Shown in pieces: positions 18,192 to 27,730 of a stretch of 64,000 nt of DNA (positions are counted from its first letter, which is position 1; every line of letters starts with the position of its first letter). Where the stretch lies: the NCBI GenBank assembly GCA_017303755.1, contig JAFLBS010000002.1, positions 1-64,000 on the forward strand, written 5' to 3'. A program made the translations under genes and the position numbers. The notes beneath the pieces are model-generated. The model was not told the DNA's origin, did not search any database, and saw only the letters and a program-made list of their open reading frames with translations. This stretch comes from Flavobacteriales bacterium. Lineage in GTDB: Bacteria; Bacteroidota; Bacteroidia; Flavobacteriales; Flavobacteriaceae.

Positions 18192-20182
18192 GAGTCTATT
18201 TTTAATTCAATATTATAATAAGTGCCGGTCTCATTACTTTCAAGATGATAAACTCCTTTTAGCATTTCTACCCTACTTCTTAAGTTTTTAATTCCTAATC
18301 CTTGTTTTGATTCCGATTCTTGCGGATTATATCCTTTTCCGTTATCTTCAACAGAGATGAAGAATGTGTTTTCGTTTTGGCTACAGGAAACTAATATTTC
18401 GCTGCACCTCGAATGCTTTAATGCATTGTTTATTAATTCTTGAACTATTCTGTATATATTAATTTGATTTGAAATGGGGATTTCTTGTTTTATCCCAAAA
18501 GATTGAAATTCAATTTTAACTTGTTCCGAATGTAAAAGATGACATAAATCACCTAATGCTTTTTCAAGCCCTAATTTTAATAATGATTCGGGGACTAAAT
18601 TGTAAGCTATTTGTCGTAATTCATTTATAGATGATCCTATCAACTGGTTTATATGATCAATGCTATGTGATTCATTATTAGAAAGTCGCGAGAGCATTAT
18701 TTTTAACGCTGATAATTTGCTGCCAATTCCATCATGTAATTCTCTTGCAATTCTTTTCCGCTCTAATTCTTCACCATCAATCATAGCTTGTATTATCTCT
18801 AGCTCTTTTTGGTTTTTTAATGTTTGCAAATTTTGTTTGTAATTTTTTTCTTTTTCATTGGATAATAATTTTTGGGTATTGAAATTTTTCCATAAGAAAT
18901 ATACTATTAACAGCAATATTAATGTTATTAAGCCAAAGATTAAATGAATTAACGTATTGTTTTTTGAGACTAGTTCTGATTTTTGTTTTTGACTCTCTAA
19001 TTCTTTAATCTTTTTTTCATTTTCAATTTTATTAAACTTTGACTCCAGTTCCAAAACTTTATTTTTACTTTGACTTTCGAATATGCTATCACTTGCATTA
19101 GCATATTTATTTATGTATAAATATGCCTCTTTGTAATTGCCAGTTTCTTCTCCAATTTTAGCAATTTCTTTATAATAATTTTTCCTTTCAGATGCAAATA
19201 AGTGTTTGCTTTTTATTAAATCTAGCAATATCTCTTTGGCTTCTTTATATTTTTTTAATTCAAATAGCGCTTGATATTTAACAAATTTCAACCTATTTAA
19301 CGATTGATAATCTTCATTTAGGAGGCAATTGTTAATTCCTTTTTCATAACTCTTTAGTGCGGAATAATAGTTGTTAAGTTTATGAAAGTACAAACCTTCG
19401 GAGTAATAATATAACCCGTTTAGATTAGAGTTAGGGTACTCATTTAAAATTAAATGAGCTTTTTGAAGGTATTTTTTTCCTTCTATATTTTTATTTAAGT
19501 ATATTAAATTTTCTGATGTGATAATATATAATTCGACTTTAGCTTCAAGTAATACAGGTGATGATTTATTTGCTTTTTCAATATGATTAACTGCTTTTTG
19601 TAAGTAGAAGTTTGCTTTGGTTCTATCCGCGATATTCATAAGAGCAATACCAACTAATTTGTATAGATCAGAAATGATTTCATGATTCTTTGATTTTAAT
19701 GCTGCTGGAATTCCAACTTCAACTAACAATCGCATTGACTCTTTTTCATTGTCTTGGATTCTTTTAACAATTGATAAGTTTTGAGCAATTTGAGCTTGCA
19801 TTTCGTAGCTAGCCTTGAACTTGTATTTTTTTATGTCATTTAACGTCTTTGAGATTTTATCTCCAAATATTTGAGTTTCACCTTTAGCAATGTGATGCAA
19901 AGCGTTGTAATAAGAAGATATGTCTTTTAGATAATCATATTTGTTTGAATTGGCATTTCCAATTTTGAGATAATACTCAAATTTTTGCATCTCTTTATTT
20001 CTTCGGTATAAGTCAGAAAGTTTGAAACTATACAAAGATCTTATACTATCGTCTTTTGTGGTCTTTATAATGCTTGCAATACTGTCAATAAATTTTTGAT
20101 CATCATTTAAAGAATTAAATCGTTGAGCAAAACAATTTTGATGGACTATGAGGAATAGAATTAAAATGTATACCTTTTTCAT
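18188..20182 (-). CDS. TPR sensor histidine kinase (HisKA_3 type)
   Basis: A 664-residue protein. A signal peptide ends at QNCFAQ, and about 380 residues of TPR-like helices follow, presumably periplasmic. A single membrane helix lies near 407-430 (TLIHLIFGLITLILLLIVYF), then a coiled coil, the dimerisation and phospho-acceptor motif RIARELHDGIGSKL (His near 479), and an HATPase with NALKHS (about 583), DNGKGY and GLGIKNLRSRV. This arrangement is common in Bacteroidota NarL-type systems. It is read with the response regulator (4-bp overlap). A TATTTTTG -7-like element lies at 20209-20202 upstream. The palindrome at 20247-20262 is 49 bp from it, not the standard 59, so autoregulation is uncertain. 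The signal sensed is unknown. Confidence 0.92.
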   Translation of the reverse strand: MKKVYILILFLIVHQNCFAQRFNSLNDDQKFIDSIASIIKTTKDDSIRSLYSFKLSDLYRRNKEMQKFEYYLKIGNANSNKYDYLKDISSYYNALHHIAKGETQIFGDKISKTLNDIKKYKFKASYEMQAQIAQNLSIVKRIQDNEKESMRLLVEVGIPAALKSKNHEIISDLYKLVGIALMNIADRTKANFYLQKAVNHIEKANKSSPVLLEAKVELYIITSENLIYLNKNIEGKKYLQKAHLILNEYPNSNLNGLYYYSEGLYFHKLNNYYSALKSYEKGINNCLLNEDYQSLNRLKFVKYQALFELKKYKEAKEILLDLIKSKHLFASERKNYYKEIAKIGEETGNYKEAYLYINKYANASDSIFESQSKNKVLELESKFNKIENEKKIKELESQKQKSELVSKNNTLIHLIFGLITLILLLIVYFLWKNFNTQKLLSNEKEKNYKQNLQTLKNQKELEIIQAMIDGEELERKRIARELHDGIGSKLSALKIMLSRLSNNESHSIDHINQLIGSSINELRQIAYNLVPESLLKLGLEKALGDLCHLLHSEQVKIEFQSFGIKQEIPISNQINIYRIVQELINNALKHSRCSEILVSCSQNENTFFISVEDNGKGYNPQESESKQGLGIKNLRSRVEMLKGVYHLESNETGTYYNIELKIDS

Positions 20183-20246
20183 TATTACTTAATATATGAC
20201 TCAAAAATAGCAATCTTAGCCATCAATTTAAAGGTTGAAAAAAAAA

Positions 20247-20317
20247 TACCTGATTTCAGGTAATTTACTAAACCTTTTTTAAGGTATTTTTTATTCATTT
20301 CCATGCAATTAGATTTG
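20247..20317 (+). promoter_or_regulatory. Palindrome-controlled promoter of the 20434 gene
   Basis: The palindrome TACCTGATTTCAGGTA (20247-20262) lies 59 bp, centre to centre, upstream of TAGATTTG (20310-20317). The second site here is the best of the set: AACCTTTTTTAAGGTA (20271-20286), itself palindromic, at the 24-bp offset. No -33 TTG is present. The leader to the ATG at 20434 is about 115 nt. The site sits in the divergent region shared with the histidine kinase gene. Confidence 0.8.
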
Positions 20318-20433
20318 TAATGGTAAGTTATTGTATCAATTTGATGGGTAGGTGTAATTCTATTTTAACTTGTTTATTAGGGAATCATAAATTCAAAAAT
20401 TAATATAAAAAAATTAATATAAAAAAAATTACT

Positions 20434-22995
20434 ATGAAAAAAATTATTTTTTTACTCTTGTTTTTAACGGGAATGAAAACCGTGAGCTATTCACAAACGC
20501 CTACTTTCACATGGGCAAAGGCAAATTATGGCGCAACAAATGATGAGGCTAAAGGAGTTGCAATAGATAATGAACAGAACATCATTGAAATTGGAAGTTT
20601 TAAAAGTTATTTTACAGGTGGACAATTCAACTTACAAGGAAATATTCTTCCTCAATCTCCTATGGATCCAGAGTGGAATAATTACTATAATGATGAATAT
20701 TTAGCAAAGTATAATTCATCAGGAGATTTGCTATGGTACAAAAGAACAGAAGGAACTAAAATTGAAAATGTTCAATCGGTAACTACGGATTCTGACAACA
20801 ATATTTATGTATGTGGAACATATTCCATAAGCAGTACTTTAAATAATGTTACATTATTTTCAGTCTCTGTTCCTAACGTTATTCCTGGAATTGCTCATGC
20901 TTATCTTATGAAATTATCACCAACAGGCTCAGTGCTTTGGTTTCAAACAGTTACCTTAAATTATCCGACTAATAGTACTTCTACTATCAATACTGTTTTT
21001 CAGTTTGAAAGTTTAAAAATTGATGGAGCTGGTAATGTGTATGCTTCCGCTCTTTTTGGAGTAGATAGTGTTTCGGTAGGAAATTTTACCTTAAATCACG
21101 TATTTGGCTCTCCTAATCAATATCGAAACGAAGCTTGCATTTTTAAATTTGATACCAATGGAAATCCTGTTTGGCTAAAAGGAATTCAAGGTGCCGAAGA
21201 TGAGAGTATTTCTAAAATTGATGTTGATGTTAATGGAAATATTTATTTTAGTGGTGGAAGCGGTAGTGGCGTTGTTAATGTGAGTGGGACAAATTATAGC
21301 ACAGGTCCATTCTATAATTTTACAGCGAAAATGGATACAAATGGCGAAGTAGTTTGGTTAGATTTCAATTCTTTTGCTTTTCTTGAAACAACAAGTGATA
21401 GTAATGGAAATGTTTATGCGGTTGGTTATGCAATGATTCTTCCGAACGATACTTCAACACATACTTATACATTTGGACCAGATACCGTTACTATTCCTTA
21501 TGTTATGGACGTAAGACGAGATAATGTTATGATTGTTTGTAAATACAGTTCGACAGGAGATGAGTTATGGATGAGAGCAAGCCCAGGTAACATTTATATG
21601 AGAGGAAAAGGAATTGAGATTGATGCAAATGACAACATTTATATTATGGGTCAATATGTTGTTCCTACTACTTTTGGTGGGTTTACTTTGCCAAATTCAG
21701 ATTTTATTTCTAATTCGTATTCATTATCAGATCCTGAATATAAAACATTTGTTGCAAAAATTACTGCAAGTGGCAATGTTGATTGGTTGAAACAAACAGG
21801 AAATCACTTTAGGTTAGAAACTGCTGATTTTGAGGTTGATAATTATGGGTCTATAGTGTTAGTAGGGAAATTTATGCAAGGTAATTCTATTAATTTTGAT
21901 GACTCATTATTAACAGGTTATAATAGTGGGTCTAGTTTTAGAGACTCATATATAGCAAAATTTAATACCGTTGCACCTGGTACAACACCTGTTATAACGG
22001 CGCGATCAAATCCGTTTGGATTGGCTTTGGATGCAACCAATAAATTATATATTGCTGAATCAGGTATTAGTGACGGAAATAGAATTTCGCGAGCTACTTT
22101 GACCGATGCACAACCAATTGCTTCGCCATTATTTACAACAGGTTTAAACAAGCCTACACGATTAAAATGGTCTATCGATAATTATTTGTATGCAACTGAA
22201 ACGGGTGCCAATGAAATATCGAGAGCCAATTTAGGAATTGCTTCACCAGTAATGCAATCGTATTTTAACAATGGATTGAGTCAGCCAATGGGACTTGATG
22301 TTGTTGGTACTAACCTTTTTGTAGGTGATTTTGGAAGTACAAGTGTTAAAAATATAGATACAAGTGTAACTCCTTTTCAAGTAAATACACATGTTATTGA
22401 TTATGCAAGTGATATTGTTAATGATGGCATATCTATGTATTTTGTCAATAATTCTTCTACCAATGTATATGCTGCAAATATATTAGATGCTGACGCACCT
22501 ATAGTTGTCATTGCAGAAGGTATGACAAAACCATCTTCTTTATTACTACATAATAATATGCTGTATATTTCTGACAGCACTGACGGAGCAATTTATAGAA
22601 TTAATCCTTATGGAGGTTCAACATCTCCGCAATTACTAATTTCGGGTTTGAATGCACCAAATGGAATGGTAGTTTATAATAACAATTTGTATATAGCAGA
22701 AACCGGGGCGAATCGAGTAGTTACTTTTAGTTTAGGTGCTCTCTCAACAGTTGATAATGAAAATGAAGTAGCATTGTTTAGTGTGGCTCCAAATCCAACT
22801 TCAGATTTTCTGCATTTTGAAATAGACAGTGAAATAGACAGTGTTGAGGTTTTTGATGTTTCGGGAAATTTAATTTTAAAAGAAAATTCTCTGGTATCAA
22901 ATTCATTGTCGGTTTCTAGTTTATCAAGCGGATTGTATTTTGTGAAAATTACATCTCTAGATAAAAGTCAGACCAAAAAAATTATAAAATTTTAG
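20434..22995 (+). CDS. Large secreted SBBP/NHL double-propeller protein with T9SS type A sorting domain
   Basis: An 853-residue protein with a signal peptide (MKKIIFLLLFLTGMKTVSYSQ). About residues 25-510 form a beta-propeller of the SBBP type, with repeated DSDNNIYVCGTY, DGAGNVYASALF and DVNGNIYFSGG blocks. About 515-780 form an NHL-like propeller closely related to the whole 14900-15967 protein. The type A sorting domain runs from VAPNPTSDFLHFEID to the end. It may be a fusion product of the NHL module with an SBBP propeller. The gene is alone, with the palindrome promoter upstream and a terminator-like hairpin at 23018-23055. Confidence 0.9.
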   Translation: MKKIIFLLLFLTGMKTVSYSQTPTFTWAKANYGATNDEAKGVAIDNEQNIIEIGSFKSYFTGGQFNLQGNILPQSPMDPEWNNYYNDEYLAKYNSSGDLLWYKRTEGTKIENVQSVTTDSDNNIYVCGTYSISSTLNNVTLFSVSVPNVIPGIAHAYLMKLSPTGSVLWFQTVTLNYPTNSTSTINTVFQFESLKIDGAGNVYASALFGVDSVSVGNFTLNHVFGSPNQYRNEACIFKFDTNGNPVWLKGIQGAEDESISKIDVDVNGNIYFSGGSGSGVVNVSGTNYSTGPFYNFTAKMDTNGEVVWLDFNSFAFLETTSDSNGNVYAVGYAMILPNDTSTHTYTFGPDTVTIPYVMDVRRDNVMIVCKYSSTGDELWMRASPGNIYMRGKGIEIDANDNIYIMGQYVVPTTFGGFTLPNSDFISNSYSLSDPEYKTFVAKITASGNVDWLKQTGNHFRLETADFEVDNYGSIVLVGKFMQGNSINFDDSLLTGYNSGSSFRDSYIAKFNTVAPGTTPVITARSNPFGLALDATNKLYIAESGISDGNRISRATLTDAQPIASPLFTTGLNKPTRLKWSIDNYLYATETGANEISRANLGIASPVMQSYFNNGLSQPMGLDVVGTNLFVGDFGSTSVKNIDTSVTPFQVNTHVIDYASDIVNDGISMYFVNNSSTNVYAANILDADAPIVVIAEGMTKPSSLLLHNNMLYISDSTDGAIYRINPYGGSTSPQLLISGLNAPNGMVVYNNNLYIAETGANRVVTFSLGALSTVDNENEVALFSVAPNPTSDFLHFEIDSEIDSVEVFDVSGNLILKENSLVSNSLSVSSLSSGLYFVKITSLDKSQTKKIIKF

Positions 22996-23397
22996 ATTAG
23001 TAAGTTTGATTTGTGTGAAACGTGTTGGGAGAATAAATAATTCTGGCACGTTTTTAATTTAGCCATCACAAGAAGACGTAACGCCTAATGAGCAAGTAAA
23101 TTATAGAAATTTTTAGTTATGGAGGTTGATTCTTTTTTAGTAGTAAAGTTTTATTTAATTGGAGTGTTTTTTATAAAGTGCCTAGAAAAAAATAGATATT
23201 CAAGTATAATTAATTACCTTAAAAAGAAGTATATAAAATTTGGTTAATTTATGATACTATTACTTTTTATTTAAAAATGATTTTGTAAGAATCAGTAATG
23301 CTTGAATTCACGGTTCTTTCAATTTCGCTTTAACTATATTTTAATTTTTGAGTTAAAATACGAGATTTTGTTACATCTAGAAAAAACAATAATTATT
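22996..23397. other. Intergenic stretch, 402 bp
   Basis: It holds the terminator-like hairpin after the 20434 gene (23018-23055). The rest is AT-rich and I see no coding remnant, palindrome of the TACCTGA type or strong -7/-33 pair. The frame of the next gene is open upstream to 23302 but lacks coding character there. Confidence 0.5.
23018..23055 (+). terminator. Terminator-like hairpin after the 20434 gene
   Basis: AAACGTG (23018-23024) pairs with CACGTTT (23047-23053), and inside it AGAAT pairs with ATTCT across a small bulge. A short T run follows. Confidence 0.5.
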
Positions 23398-24582
23398 ATG
23401 ATACAAAAACCTAGTCTAATTATTTTATTGATTTTTATAACCAACGTTTCGGCTCAAAGTAATAAAGAAACTTATTTATTCTCTAAGGATATTGAATCAA
23501 AAATAATAAATGATACATTACCTTGGAAATATCAATTAGGAGCGACAGATTATTCAATGTCTGAGTATTATAAAAAAGCTTTAGAAACTTGGGATAAAAA
23601 TGGAAGTGAAATAAAAAAAATCACTAAAGAAGATAGTTTGTATTTTAATTCGTTCAAGAAGCAGGATGCGAAAGAGTACATAATAAATCGTTCAAAAAAT
23701 GAAAAGATCATTATTATAAACGAAGCCCATCATAACATTAGGCACAGAGTTTTTACAACTTCCCTTTTGCAAGGTTTGTATGATAATGGGTATCGCTTTT
23801 TTGGATTAGAAGCACTTTGTGATACTTTAATAAATAAAAGAAAGTTTCCAATCTCAGAAAGCGGTTATTATACCAAAGAACCACAGATGGCTAATCTACT
23901 GGTTGAAGCAATCAAAATTGGGTTCACATTATTTGAATACGAACCAAGAGATTGGGCGAATGGCAAAGAAAGGGAAATTGGTCAAGCTGAAAACATCTCT
24001 AAATTAATTTTAGAAAATCCTAACTCTAAATTTTTGATACATTGTGGTTGGGATCATGTTATTGAAGGAACGCCACGTAATAAAAGTTGGGAGAAAGCTA
24101 TGGCTGGGAGATTAAAGGAAAAGACAAATATTGATCCATTTACAATTGACCAAGTTGCTTATTCAGAAAAAGGCGACATAAAATATGCTAGTCCATATAA
24201 TTTGATTGTTAATTCGGAAAATTCGATTATTATGGTTAATGAAAGTGGCAAAACATTCAATGGGAGTGAAACAAATGATCAAACAGATTGTAGAATAATT
24301 CATCCAATAACTACTTTTATTAATAACAGACCGAATTGGTTATATCTGGAGGGAAAAAGAAAATTTTATACTATTTCAAAATCTAAAATTTCAGAGTACC
24401 CAATTTTAGTTTTCGCATACAGAAAAGATGAATATGAGCAAAATGGAGTTCCAGTAGATTTAATTGAAATATTAAGTGAAGAAGACAAAACTAATCTAGT
24501 ATTGGAAAAAGGTAATTATAAAATAATTATTAAAAATAAAGAATATAAGATTATCAATGAATTTGAAATGGAAATAGAATAA
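23398..24582 (+). CDS. Exported EreA/ChaN-like protein
   Basis: I start it at the ATG at 23398, which yields a signal peptide ending NVSAQS; the frame is open further up but without export character. The 394-residue protein contains IIIINEAHHNIRHR, then a GLYDNGYRFFGLEAL stretch and FLIHCGWDHVIEG. The E-x-H-H start and the later histidine-rich block are like the erythromycin esterase/ChaN-like fold, in which such residues form the active site. Resistance to a drug should not be inferred; many family members have unknown substrates. The last 100 residues look like a separate beta domain. Confidence 0.55.
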   Translation: MIQKPSLIILLIFITNVSAQSNKETYLFSKDIESKIINDTLPWKYQLGATDYSMSEYYKKALETWDKNGSEIKKITKEDSLYFNSFKKQDAKEYIINRSKNEKIIIINEAHHNIRHRVFTTSLLQGLYDNGYRFFGLEALCDTLINKRKFPISESGYYTKEPQMANLLVEAIKIGFTLFEYEPRDWANGKEREIGQAENISKLILENPNSKFLIHCGWDHVIEGTPRNKSWEKAMAGRLKEKTNIDPFTIDQVAYSEKGDIKYASPYNLIVNSENSIIMVNESGKTFNGSETNDQTDCRIIHPITTFINNRPNWLYLEGKRKFYTISKSKISEYPILVFAYRKDEYEQNGVPVDLIEILSEEDKTNLVLEKGNYKIIIKNKEYKIINEFEMEIE

Positions 24583-25240
24583 CTAACACTTTACGGTAAT
24601 AATCTGCTTGGGTTCTTTCTGTTTTAAAAATAGACTTTTTCTTTTCTTGTGTATTGAAAATACAAAAGTTCGTTATGATGTTCCCTCTTTCTAAACACAA
24701 AATTACAAATTTCTGATAATTTGTTACACAGCGACAGAGGGTGAGTGTTTCAAAGTATTTTTTTTACGATGTTTTCTCAAACCATGAATATTAAATTAGT
24801 ACTCTTAGTAGTGACTCTAAAATTTTATAAAGCTCAACTCTTGTAAATAGTGAAAATGTAGAAATGAATAGAAGCATTATTTTTACAATCGCCCGAAAAC
24901 TCGTAATTGTAACCAATTAAAATAAAACTTTTCAAGGTTTTAAAACAAAAATTTCAGCAAAATATTTCTCAAAAAAATTAAATTAATCTTGACCTACAGA
25001 ATTATGAAGTTGAAATAAACTTAATTTACTAGACTAATTTTTAAGCTTATACTTTCATAGTAAAAAAAAACATTTATACGTGTTTATGGATTGTAAATTA
25101 ACTCATTCTACCTGATTTAAGGTAATGACAATTACACTAAAAGAGGTATTTCAATCCTTATTATTCCAAAATATCTTTGACTGACTTTCAATGTTGTTTT
25201 GAAACGATTTAAGTTTTAATCATTACAAACTTTTTGGATT
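24583..25240. other. Intergenic stretch, 658 bp
   Basis: The right end carries the palindrome-controlled promoter (25109-25179) of the Kelch gene. In the first 500 bases I see no open frame with coding character, no hairpin with a T tract and no relative of other repeats in the window. It may hold decayed DNA that I cannot identify. Confidence 0.5.
25109..25179 (+). promoter_or_regulatory. Palindrome-controlled promoter of the Kelch gene at 25241
   Basis: TACCTGATTTAAGGTA (25109-25124), one base off perfect symmetry, lies 59 bp centre to centre from TATCTTTG (25172-25179). The second site TACACTAAAAGAGGTA (25133-25148) is at the 24-bp offset and keeps the TAC and AGGTA ends. No -33 TTG is present. 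The leader is about 60 nt. Confidence 0.8.
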
Positions 25241-26494
25241 ATGAAAAAAAATGTTTTCCGCTTACTTTTTTTAATTACTCAGGTGGCCATGGCTCAATCT
25301 TGGACGATAGGTGAAGATATACCCCAAGGCTTTAGAGCTAGCAATGTAGCTGCATACAACAATCCATTAACTAATGATAATTATTTGTTTTTAATTTCTG
25401 GAAGAGATTCAAACGGTAACATTACTCCAAGAAATCAAAGGTACGATATCACAAATAATGTCTGGGAAGACATGGCTAATTCTCCAACTGGAATTTTGGG
25501 TGCTTCGACTGCAATTGTTAAAGATAGTATTTATATTATTGGCGGTTTAACAACAACACCTGGAAATGCTATTAAAAAAGTTCGGATGTATAGTATTAAT
25601 CAAAATACTTGGACTGACAAAGCTGATTTTCCAGTAAATATAGTTGACAGCGACGCGGTTGCTTATCAGGATAGTTTAATTTATGTAACCGCTGGTTATA
25701 ATAGTAGAGTGAGAATTTTTAACACAATTAAAAATCAATGGAGAGACGCAACACCTATGACAACACCACTAGAGAGTATTGCATGGGGAGCTTTAACGAT
25801 TCATGGTAATAAATTGATATATATATGTGGAACTGATGGTTTCTTTTCTCCAAATTATTTTAATACTGTTAGAATTGGTACAATTGACCAATCCAATCGC
25901 GCTAATATTTCATGGACAACTGGAACCTCATTTCCTGGACAAACCAGAACTTTTTTTGACGCTCATACATGGGAAAATGGTATTATTATGACTGGAGGAA
26001 GTACCGATAATTCATTTGAAACTAACTCAGACGAATGTTATGTGTATAATGTTGATTCTGATACTTGGATCCAGCAGCCATCCAAACCAACGTCTTGGGT
26101 TACTGGAAATAGTGCAAGTTTATTCACTAATAATCAATGGAAATTAATATGTGCTTCAGGATATAATAATAGTGGGTATTTATTAAATACTGAGATATTT
26201 TCTTCAACTGCTTTATCCTATGAAGATTTTGAGAATAATAACAGATGTAGATGGGAAAATTTCAGGTGTATTCAAAATAGAATTAACTTTTGTGTTGAGG
26301 AAGAGGTTGAACTTGATTTGAAGTTATATGATTCACGTGGAGTACTTGTTTTTTCATGTACTCCTAAGAAATATCAAGTAGGTGAAAATAGTTTATCAAT
26401 TAGTGATGCTTTATTACTTCAAGAAGGTCTTTACTTCTGTAATATATCTTCAGAGAATAAGTCAGAAACTAAAAAAATTATTGTGAGAAACTAA
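25241..26494 (+). CDS. Secreted Kelch-propeller protein with T9SS type A-like C-terminus
   Basis: A 417-residue protein. A signal peptide ends at VAMAQS. Kelch-type blades follow, with double glycines or aromatic pairs, for example STAIVKDSIYIIGGLTT, RMYSINQNTWTDKADFP and ENGIIMTGGSTDN. The C-terminal 80 residues, LKLYDSRGVLVF to SETKKIIVRN, match the second half of a type A sorting domain, but the usual PNP motif before it is missing; NNRCRWENFRCIQNRINF stands in its place. The sorting domain may be degenerate or read differently. It belongs to the palindrome regulon. Confidence 0.82.
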   Translation: MKKNVFRLLFLITQVAMAQSWTIGEDIPQGFRASNVAAYNNPLTNDNYLFLISGRDSNGNITPRNQRYDITNNVWEDMANSPTGILGASTAIVKDSIYIIGGLTTTPGNAIKKVRMYSINQNTWTDKADFPVNIVDSDAVAYQDSLIYVTAGYNSRVRIFNTIKNQWRDATPMTTPLESIAWGALTIHGNKLIYICGTDGFFSPNYFNTVRIGTIDQSNRANISWTTGTSFPGQTRTFFDAHTWENGIIMTGGSTDNSFETNSDECYVYNVDSDTWIQQPSKPTSWVTGNSASLFTNNQWKLICASGYNNSGYLLNTEIFSSTALSYEDFENNNRCRWENFRCIQNRINFCVEEEVELDLKLYDSRGVLVFSCTPKKYQVGENSLSISDALLLQEGLYFCNISSENKSETKKIIVRN

Positions 26495-26532
26495 AATAAA
26501 AAAAGTATTGATGTTTTGTAAGTTAATACTAT

Positions 26533-26542
26533 GTTAGCGGTA
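26533..26542 (+). repeat. GTTAGCGGTA, left flank of the hydrolase gene
   Basis: This 10-mer is the exact reverse complement of TACCGCTAAC at 27466-27475, which contains the stop codon of the intervening gene. One gene bounded by such inverted short sequences is reminiscent of cassette junctions (attC-like), but a full attC fold is not shown. Confidence 0.5.
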
Positions 26543-26580
26543 ATTGTATCAAAAACAATCTATAAAACGAAAAAATTATT

Positions 26581-27474
26581 ATGGACATTAATGTCGAAAA
26601 ATGGAAATCTAAAGGAGAATTTTTTAAGTTCAAAGAGTTTGATATTTTTTATTTGCAAGAAGGCAGTGGTGAAGATTTACTAATCATTCACGGCTATCCA
26701 TACAATAGTTTTGAGTGGAAAGATTCGATTGCTGAATTGTCGAAAACATTCAGAGTTACCACTTTTGATTTGTTAGGAATGGGTTTTTCTTCAAAACCAA
26801 AAAAACACCGCTATAGTTATGAAGAATATTGTGAAATTGTCAATGAATTGTTAGAGAAATTAGCAATTAAACAAGTCCATATTTTCGCTCACGATTTAGG
26901 CGTTAGCGTTGCACAAGAATTAATCGCAAGGCAAGAAGAAAGTAAGAACAGTTTCAAGATAAATTCTACTGCTTTTATGAATGGAAGTTTATTTATTGAT
27001 GTTTATAAACCAAGATTAATCCAAAAAATATTGTCCAAATCACCAACTTTTATTGGTAAAACTCTTAGCAACATTATGACTAAAAATATGGTTAATAAAT
27101 CTGTGAAATCCGTTTTTGGTAAAGACACTCAACCATCAAACGATTTCTTAGATAAACAATGGGAGATTTTGAATTACAACGATGGAAAAAAGATAGCTTA
27201 TTTAATTGGCAGGTTAGTTTTTGAAAAATATAATTACCTAAATCGCTGGGTTACCGCTATGCAAAAGACAACTATTCCTATGTGTTATATTTATGGTCCA
27301 GCAGACCCAAATTCTGGAACTCATATGGCAGAAAGATATAAAGTATTAGTTTCCAAACCAAGAATTTATCCTTTACGTGAAGCTATTGGACACTGGCCAT
27401 TATTAGAAGATAGAGAAAATATGCTATTGAAATTCTATACTTTTATAAACGATGTAAAAAATAACTACCGCTAA
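26581..27474 (+). CDS. Alpha/beta hydrolase of the haloalkane dehalogenase/epoxide hydrolase type
   Basis: A 297-residue protein with no signal peptide. The oxyanion region is IHGYPYNSFEW (about 36-46). The nucleophile elbow is FAHDLGVS, where Asp105 takes the place of the usual serine, as in haloalkane dehalogenases and epoxide hydrolases. The late histidine is in GHWPLLED (His271), and GPADPNSG around 240 may supply the acid. It probably hydrolyses a carbon-halogen bond, an epoxide or a related bond; which one is not readable. The gene is flanked by the inverted 10-mer GTTAGCGGTA/TACCGCTAAC, which suggests it may have moved as a single-gene cassette. Confidence 0.82.
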   Translation: MDINVEKWKSKGEFFKFKEFDIFYLQEGSGEDLLIIHGYPYNSFEWKDSIAELSKTFRVTTFDLLGMGFSSKPKKHRYSYEEYCEIVNELLEKLAIKQVHIFAHDLGVSVAQELIARQEESKNSFKINSTAFMNGSLFIDVYKPRLIQKILSKSPTFIGKTLSNIMTKNMVNKSVKSVFGKDTQPSNDFLDKQWEILNYNDGKKIAYLIGRLVFEKYNYLNRWVTAMQKTTIPMCYIYGPADPNSGTHMAERYKVLVSKPRIYPLREAIGHWPLLEDRENMLLKFYTFINDVKNNYR

Positions 27475-27475
27475 C
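27466..27475 (+). repeat. TACCGCTAAC, right flank of the hydrolase gene
   Basis: This is the reverse complement of 26533-26542. It overlaps the last codon and stop of the hydrolase gene. Similar core bases occur at 363-376 (ACCGCTAGCGTTAT) and, more weakly, near 63140-63153. Confidence 0.5.
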
Positions 27476-27679
27476 ACATGTTTGCCGCTATTGCTGGGCT
27501 TGCGCTTGCTATTTAGTCTTCGTGGAAAATAATCTGGTAGCTACAATTCTATCTTTCTAAGAAATGTTGTAGTTTTGTTTTGGTCAGTGCTTGCAGCAGC
27601 AGCAGACGGCAAGCATGGGAACGTTGACTTTTCGATTAGAGGTGGTTTGGTTAAGTATTGGTCAATTTTTTTAGTAGGA

Positions 27680-27709
27680 AAGCATTCCAATTATGGAGTG
27701 CTTTTTTTT
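27680..27709 (+). terminator. Rho-independent terminator
   Basis: The stem AAGCATTCCA/TGGAGTGCTT (one G-T pair) has an ATTA loop and is followed by a run of eight Ts in all. It has no intact gene immediately upstream; the nearest is the hydrolase 200 bp away. Confidence 0.8.
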
Positions 27710-27730
27710 GGTTAATGGTTCAATTTATTT

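Noticed and set aside
20202-20262. Autoregulation of the kinase/regulator genes by the palindrome at 20247
   Set aside because: The -7-like TATTTTTG for the kinase gene is 49 bp from the palindrome, not the constant 59 bp, and the palindrome is fully explained by the divergent 20434 promoter. It is left open but not called.
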